From Candidatus Sulfotelmatobacter sp. (lineage in GTDB: Bacteria; Vulcanimicrobiota; Vulcanimicrobiia; Vulcanimicrobiales; Vulcanimicrobiaceae), in NCBI GenBank assembly GCA_035504415.1, contig DATJRY010000017.1:248001-312000 (forward strand): a DNA stretch of 64,000 nt. Direction: 5' to 3'. Both the position numbers and the translations under genes were made by a program. Shown piece after piece: positions 59,535 through 64,000 of this stretch. Under the pieces are notes generated by a model that saw only the letters and a list, made by a program, of their open reading frames with translations, ran no database searches and was not told the DNA's origin. How positions within the stretch are numbered: the first letter of the stretch is position 1; every line of letters begins with the position of its first letter.

Positions 59535-61400
59535 ATGTCGTCGGCACAAGTTCCGGGTTTTCTCCCGAGTCAGTCCGGCCTCCACTTCCCGAACAGTTGG
59601 AACAAGGGCACCAACTACCCCGTCGTGACGCTGCCCGTCATCGGGACCGTCGCCTCGCAAGACGCCAACAAGGGCCTATGCGGCGGCTTCGTCATGACGG
59701 CGCTCGACATGTTTCTGCACGCGCCGCGGCTCTTGCCGCCCAACGACACGACCAATCCGCCCGATCCGTCGCCGCTCTTCAACTACCTCTCCTCGCGGTT
59801 GCTCGACAGTCTCGACGCCAACGGTCCCAAAGACGTGCAGTGGACGCAGGTACAAGATCACGACGTCACCATCGAGCTCGAAGGCGCCGGCCTCTCGAAG
59901 CGCATGATCGAAACGGAGTGGCCCGCCATCAAGGCCGACATCGACGCCGGCAGACCCTCGCCGCTCTCGCTGGTCGCGAAGCCGTGGTGCGGCCCGGGCG
60001 ACGTGAAAGGCATCATCGCGGCGCTGAGCGAGTCGCATCAGGTCTTGGCGTGGGCGTACGATCTCGACGCGCAGAACAATCTGACGTTGAAGGTCTACGA
60101 CCCCAACGACCCCTTCAACAACGACGCCGAGATCAGGATGAACGTCGGCGGTCCGACGACGGAAACGATCGCGATCTCGTGTCCCTCCATCTCGCAGCAC
60201 TTGAACGGAGCGCAGATTCGCGGCGTCTTCCGCTCGGCGTACGGCTTGAAGGACCCCTCGGCGCTCGCGCAGCCGCACATCCCGTTCATGACGTGGGCCG
60301 GAAACTTCGGCGGTCAGGACAGTCTGCTGCTCTACAATCCGCCGAGCAACAATTGGTGGCTCGGTACGTTTTCCGCCGGCACCCTGACCTGGACGAACGT
60401 GGACAATACGGCCGGCTTCGGGAACGTCTCGGGCGACCAGTTCTGGGTCGGCAACTTCATCACGGCCGGATCGAGCGACATCCTGTTCTACAACGCGTAC
60501 GACAACAATTGGTGGATCGGCAGCTTCTCGGGTTCCGGCTCGAACGCGAAGCTCAGTTGGTCGCTGGCCGCCAATACGGCCGGATTCGGCAACATCTCGA
60601 GCCCGCCGCCCGCGCACCGGTTCTGGGTCGGGGCGTTCGACGGCAGCGGCAAGGACAACATCCTGTTCTTCAATCAGTACGACGCGAACTGGTGGCTGGG
60701 GCAGTTCGACGCGACCGGCAAGATCACGTGGAAGCTCGCGACGAACTCGAAAGGGTTCGGCGGCGGTGAGGCGAGCGGGCTGTTCTTCGTCGGACACTTC
60801 TCGAGCCAGACCGCGGACAGCGTTCTGTTCTACCATCCGGGCGACGGCAATTGGTTCTTGGGCAGCTTCAACGGGACGACGATGACGTTCGCCCAGGTCG
60901 GCAACACGGTGGGATTCGGCGACATCTCGGCGCCGCCGCCGGTGCATCGGTTCTGGGTGGGCAACTTCGTCGGCGGCGAGTTCGATCAAGTGCTGTTCTT
61001 CAACCAGCCCGACGAGAACTGGTGGGTCGGAGCGTTCGTCGGCGGTCAGATGAAGTGGGGCGTCGCCAACAACAGCGCCACGCAATTCGGCGGCGGCGAG
61101 GCGACGGGCGTGTTCTTCCAAGGCAAGTTCAACGGCAGCGAAGCGATCTTGTTCTATCACCCGGACGACGCGAACTGGTTCCTCGGGACGTTCTCGGCGT
61201 ACAACATCTCGTGGATGCTCGTCGACAACAGCTCCGGCTTCGGCTACATCGCGAACGACCTGTTCTTCACCGGGACCTTCGGGACGCCGAACACGACGGT
61301 CGTGTTCTTTCACGAAGACGGCCACTGGTGGCAGGGGACGGTGGCGCGCCAATCGACGACGTGGAAGCTCGTCGCGGCGACCGCGGGCAAGGCGTGGTGA
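59535..61400 (+). CDS. Papain-like (C39/C1-fold-type) N-terminal domain with VCBS/tectonin-like repeats
   Basis: A 621-aa protein. Residues 35-210 show the layout of a papain-fold cysteine peptidase: Cys in GLCGGFVMTAL, His in SHQVLAWAYD, Asp/Asn in KVYDPNDPF. Then come seven or eight repeats of about 45 residues with a core like ILFYNAYDNNWWIGSF followed by a VGFG-type step, similar to FG-GAP/VCBS or tectonin beta-propeller blades. There is no signal peptide, which is odd for such repeats. It may be a toxin-like or surface-acting protein. The ATG at 59535 is chosen; an upstream in-frame ATG exists at 59490. Confidence 0.65.
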   Translation: MSSAQVPGFLPSQSGLHFPNSWNKGTNYPVVTLPVIGTVASQDANKGLCGGFVMTALDMFLHAPRLLPPNDTTNPPDPSPLFNYLSSRLLDSLDANGPKDVQWTQVQDHDVTIELEGAGLSKRMIETEWPAIKADIDAGRPSPLSLVAKPWCGPGDVKGIIAALSESHQVLAWAYDLDAQNNLTLKVYDPNDPFNNDAEIRMNVGGPTTETIAISCPSISQHLNGAQIRGVFRSAYGLKDPSALAQPHIPFMTWAGNFGGQDSLLLYNPPSNNWWLGTFSAGTLTWTNVDNTAGFGNVSGDQFWVGNFITAGSSDILFYNAYDNNWWIGSFSGSGSNAKLSWSLAANTAGFGNISSPPPAHRFWVGAFDGSGKDNILFFNQYDANWWLGQFDATGKITWKLATNSKGFGGGEASGLFFVGHFSSQTADSVLFYHPGDGNWFLGSFNGTTMTFAQVGNTVGFGDISAPPPVHRFWVGNFVGGEFDQVLFFNQPDENWWVGAFVGGQMKWGVANNSATQFGGGEATGVFFQGKFNGSEAILFYHPDDANWFLGTFSAYNISWMLVDNSSGFGYIANDLFFTGTFGTPNTTVVFFHEDGHWWQGTVARQSTTWKLVAATAGKAW

Positions 61401-61460
61401 CGGACTAGCCGTCACGGCGGCGCCAGGCCTTCGAGGGCGCCGTCTCGCACCAGACGAGGA

Positions 61461-63008
61461 ATGTTCGCGCGACCGTTCGCCCTGGCGTCGGCCGTCCTCG
61501 CCGCCGTGCTGCTCGGCCCCGCGAGCGCGGTGCCGGCGCGGCCGCCGACGCTCGTCATCGACGGCGATCCCAACTCGCTCGACACGATCCTGAACACGCC
61601 CTTCGGCTGGTCGTTGGGCCCACTCACGCAAGGCTACCTGTTCCTGGTCGACGACCGCGGCCGGTTGGTCCCGGACCGCGCATTGCGCGTGCCGACACAA
61701 GCCAACGGATTGATCTCGCGCGACGGGCGCACGATCGTGTACGAGATTCGCACCGGCCGCTGGAGCGACGGCGCGCCGTTCGACGCCCGCGACGTCGTTT
61801 TCACCGTCGCGGCGTTGCGCGATCCGCGCACCGCCGTGCCGGACACGTCGGCCGTCGCGCCGATCGTGAGCGTCGCGGCGCCGCGTCCCGACCGGCTCGT
61901 CGTGCACCTGCGGCGTCCGTGGGCGCCGTTCGTCGCCTCGTTCCTCACGCTCGGCGCGAACGATCCGTTCGCGATCCTCCCGCGCCACCTCGTTGCCGCG
62001 CTGCCGTCGTTGAACCACAGCGTGCTCGACACGCAACCGGTGGGCTTGGGCCCCTTCCGCCTCACGCGCTGGGTGCGCGGGCAGCGGTTGGAGTTCGAGC
62101 GCAACCCGTACGCGTGGCGTCACGCGCGCAGCGACCGAGTCGTCGTGCAGATCGTCCCGGCGGCGCCGACCCGTCTGGTCGAGCTGCTGGCCGGCGACCT
62201 CGATGCGGTGCCCCTGACCGGGCTGCAAATCGACGCCGCGCGCGCCCGCGGATTGCGGCTCGTCGCGACCACGACCAACCTGATCGACTATCTGGAATGC
62301 AACCTGCGTCGGCCGGCGCTGCGCGCGGCACGGGTGCGCCGCGCGCTGGCGCAGGCGATCGACCGCGCCCGCTTGGCACGCACGATCTATCGCGACGCGC
62401 TGGTCCCCGGTGACGGCGTGCAGCTCGATCGCACCTTCGACGGCCGGCGTCCGCTGCCGCGCTACGATCCGCTCGCCGCTGCGCGCGTGCTCTCGCCGTT
62501 GCACCTGCATCTCGACCTCGCGATCGCCGGCGACTGGCGGCGCAGCGCCGACGCCGCGATCGAGATCGCCGACGACCTGCGGCGGGCCGGCGTGGCGACG
62601 ACGATCCGCTCGTCGACCGAAGCGACGTTCTGGGGCGCGCGCGACGCGGGCGGTGTGCTCGAAAACGGCCGCTTCGATCTGGCGTTGACGTCGTGGTCGC
62701 CGACGCTCGATCCCGACCGTTCGTACCTGTTCGGCTGCGCCGCGGTTCCGCCGCTGGGCGGCAACGCGATGGGCTGGTGCGATCCGGCCTTCGATCGCGC
62801 CGAAGCGGCGGGTGCGGCGGCCTACGATCCGGCCGTGCGCGCGCGCTGGTATCGCACGGCCGGCGACATCCTGGCCGACCAGGTCCCGATCATCCCGCTC
62901 GGACTCGAGCGCAGCGTGTACGCCGTCGCGCCGCGTCTGTTCGACTTTCGGCCAAACCCGCTGGGCCGCGATTTTTGGAACGCATGGGAGTGGGCGGTCG
63001 CCCCCTAG
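61461..63008 (+). CDS. Oligopeptide-type ABC transporter solute-binding protein (SBP_bac_5)
   Basis: A 515-aa periplasmic binding protein: a signal peptide ending near ASAVPA, then the DppA/OppA fold with LTQGYLFLVDDRG, WSDGAPFDARDVVF, VVHLRRPWAPF, SVLDTQPVGLGPFRLTRW and a late RSYLFGCA. It binds peptides, nickel or other ligands for an ABC importer whose other subunits are not in the window. The ATG at 61461 has only a short GAGGA before it. Confidence 0.88.
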   Translation: MFARPFALASAVLAAVLLGPASAVPARPPTLVIDGDPNSLDTILNTPFGWSLGPLTQGYLFLVDDRGRLVPDRALRVPTQANGLISRDGRTIVYEIRTGRWSDGAPFDARDVVFTVAALRDPRTAVPDTSAVAPIVSVAAPRPDRLVVHLRRPWAPFVASFLTLGANDPFAILPRHLVAALPSLNHSVLDTQPVGLGPFRLTRWVRGQRLEFERNPYAWRHARSDRVVVQIVPAAPTRLVELLAGDLDAVPLTGLQIDAARARGLRLVATTTNLIDYLECNLRRPALRAARVRRALAQAIDRARLARTIYRDALVPGDGVQLDRTFDGRRPLPRYDPLAAARVLSPLHLHLDLAIAGDWRRSADAAIEIADDLRRAGVATTIRSSTEATFWGARDAGGVLENGRFDLALTSWSPTLDPDRSYLFGCAAVPPLGGNAMGWCDPAFDRAEAAGAAAYDPAVRARWYRTAGDILADQVPIIPLGLERSVYAVAPRLFDFRPNPLGRDFWNAWEWAVAP

Positions 63009-63023
63009 GCGAAAGGACGCCGG

Positions 63024-64000
63024 ATGCGCGAGGCGACCGCCGTTCGACCCTCGGGGCTTGATCGTTTCTTCGGCATCGCCGCCGCCGGATCGACGATCCC
63101 GCGTGAGGTGCGGGCCGGACTGACGACGTTCCTGACGATGTCGTACGTCCTGTTCGTCAACCCTGCGGTCCTCGGCAACGCGATCACCGGCATCCCGGAC
63201 GGCTTCGCCAAGCTGCTCGTCGTGACGGCGCTGGCCGCCGCGATCGGCAGCCTGTTGATGGGACTGATCGCGCGCTATCCGTTCGCCCAGGCACCCGGCA
63301 TGGGGCTCAACGCGTACTTCGCCTACACGGTCGTGCTGGGGCAGAAGATCCCGTGGCAGACGGCGCTCGGGGCCGTGTTCGTCTCGGGCTCGATTTTCGT
63401 GCTGCTCTCGGTGCTCGGCGTCCGACAAGCGGTCGTGCGCGCGATCCCGTGGGCGCTCAAGAACGCGGTCACCGCCGGCATCGGCGCCTTTCTCGCGTTC
63501 CTCGGCCTCAAGAACGCCGGCATCGTCGTCCCCAATCCCGCCACCTTCGTGACGCTGGGAACGCTTACGGCCGCGCCCGCGCTGATCACGTTCGCCGGGC
63601 TGGTCGTCACCGCGGCGCTGCTCGCGCGCCGCATCCCCGGTGCGGTGCTGTACGGCATCATCGGCGCGACCCTGCTGGGCGTCGTCACGCACGCGGCGGT
63701 CTACCCGGGGCCGCACGACACGCTGGTTCCGTTCGCCGGTTTCTCGAACGGCGTCGTCGCCACGCCGATGTGGCCGAGCGGCCTGGTCGGCGCGCTCGAT
63801 TTGCGCGCCGCGCTCGGCCTGGGCGTGGCGGTCGTGGTGTTCACGTTCTTCTTCGTCGACTTCTTCGACGCGACCGGGACGCTCGTCGGTCTGGCCGCGC
63901 GGGCCGGCGTCCTCGACGAGAACGGCGACATGCCGCGGGCGCGGCGCACGTTCGCCTGCGACGGCTTGGCCGCGATGGTCGGCGCGGCGCTCGGCACCAG
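63024..64000 (+). CDS. AzgA-type purine permease (NCS2), 5' part
   Basis: From an ATG at 63024 (AAAGGA six bases before it) the frame stays open to the window edge, giving 325 residues. It has the AzgA hallmark FAQAPGMGLNAYFAY, an early TTFLTMSYVLFVNP and FFFVDFFDATGTLVGLA. Members import adenine, guanine or hypoxanthine with protons. The C-terminal quarter is missing because the window ends. Confidence 0.92.
   Translation, partial: MREATAVRPSGLDRFFGIAAAGSTIPREVRAGLTTFLTMSYVLFVNPAVLGNAITGIPDGFAKLLVVTALAAAIGSLLMGLIARYPFAQAPGMGLNAYFAYTVVLGQKIPWQTALGAVFVSGSIFVLLSVLGVRQAVVRAIPWALKNAVTAGIGAFLAFLGLKNAGIVVPNPATFVTLGTLTAAPALITFAGLVVTAALLARRIPGAVLYGIIGATLLGVVTHAAVYPGPHDTLVPFAGFSNGVVATPMWPSGLVGALDLRAALGLGVAVVVFTFFFVDFFDATGTLVGLAARAGVLDENGDMPRARRTFACDGLAAMVGAALGT

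Noticed and set aside
59676-63716. A 1346-codon open frame on the minus strand
   Set aside because: It is opposite three genes with recognisable domains and has the Arg/Asp/Glu-biased composition of a shadow frame.

Overview
This is a 64 kb chromosomal segment of a high-GC bacterium (roughly 70% GC by eye, many GTG starts, most neighbouring genes overlapping by 4 bases). Hfq, tmRNA, MutS/MutL, MiaA/MiaB, EF-P, PlsY, Der, UvrC and a class-2 (quinone-linked) PyrD show an ordinary free-living bacterium, probably a diderm soil or rock dweller. An uncultured phylum such as Eremiobacterota/Vulcanimicrobiota would fit, but nothing visible proves the taxonomy.

Region 1 (1-11,300, minus strand) is a catabolic cluster. 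An orphan ABC solute-binding protein and a DUF3237 protein stand upstream of a nine-gene, tightly overlapped operon: aryl/acyl-CoA ligase, 2Fe-2S/flavin reductase, SDR dehydrogenase, a single small PaaA/BoxB-like di-iron oxygenase, an unknown 178-aa protein, FAH-family hydrolase, gentisate-1,2-dioxygenase-like bicupin, 4HBT thioesterase and ADP-forming acyl-CoA synthetase. The gene set suggests that an aromatic acid is activated to a CoA thioester, ring-hydroxylated as the thioester, hydrolysed to gentisate, and cleaved to central metabolites. A promoter with a palindrome over its -35 box precedes the operon.

Region 2 (11,391-33,079) is housekeeping: ROK protein, prephenate dehydratase, TPR protein, SprT, small stress-type proteins, TauE/SafE permease, CHASE2-adenylate cyclase, efp-plsY-der, PEGA protein, miaB, mutS, MscS channel, Uma2 nuclease-fold protein, mutL, proC, miaA, hfq, dapF and a radical SAM enzyme.

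Region 3 (33,080-42,590) begins with a short AT-richer insert carrying a CxxC-rich unknown protein. It continues with a Gly-rich protein, two RCK potassium-channel regulators, tRNA-Pro(CGG), a stand-alone Clp N-domain protein, DedA, uvrC, a 47-aa acidic microprotein, an alpha/beta hydrolase, a holin-like membrane protein and pyrD.

Region 4 (42,618-49,490) is the most unusual part. A complete tmRNA gene (tag ANNEYALAA) is followed by a roughly 6.4-kb defence-type island bounded by two diverged direct repeats that each encode a terminator hairpin. Inside are two overlapping HEPN genes, both with intact RNxxxH motifs, and a seven-gene overlapped operon: tandem ubiquitin-like (multi-ubiquitin) protein, E2-like protein with a single cysteine, JAMM/JAB deubiquitinase-like protease, ThiF/E1-like adenylyltransferase, sigma-factor-like protein, unknown helical protein and ImmA/IrrE metallopeptidase. 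The first four genes match the component list of the bacterial Bil/Bub antiphage ubiquitin-like conjugation systems. The coupled sigma-like/unknown/ImmA triad is not part of the systems I know.

Region 5 (49,507-64,000) returns to core and accessory genes: 3-methyladenine glycosylase without a normal start codon, LolA-like secreted protein, SpoIIE-type phosphatase, GNAT, small unknowns, a large lipoprotein, a membrane diguanylate cyclase, a secreted phospholipase-C/acid-phosphatase-family enzyme, an SSS symporter with its DUF3311 partner, a papain-like/beta-repeat protein, an oligopeptide-binding protein and the 5' part of an AzgA-type purine permease.
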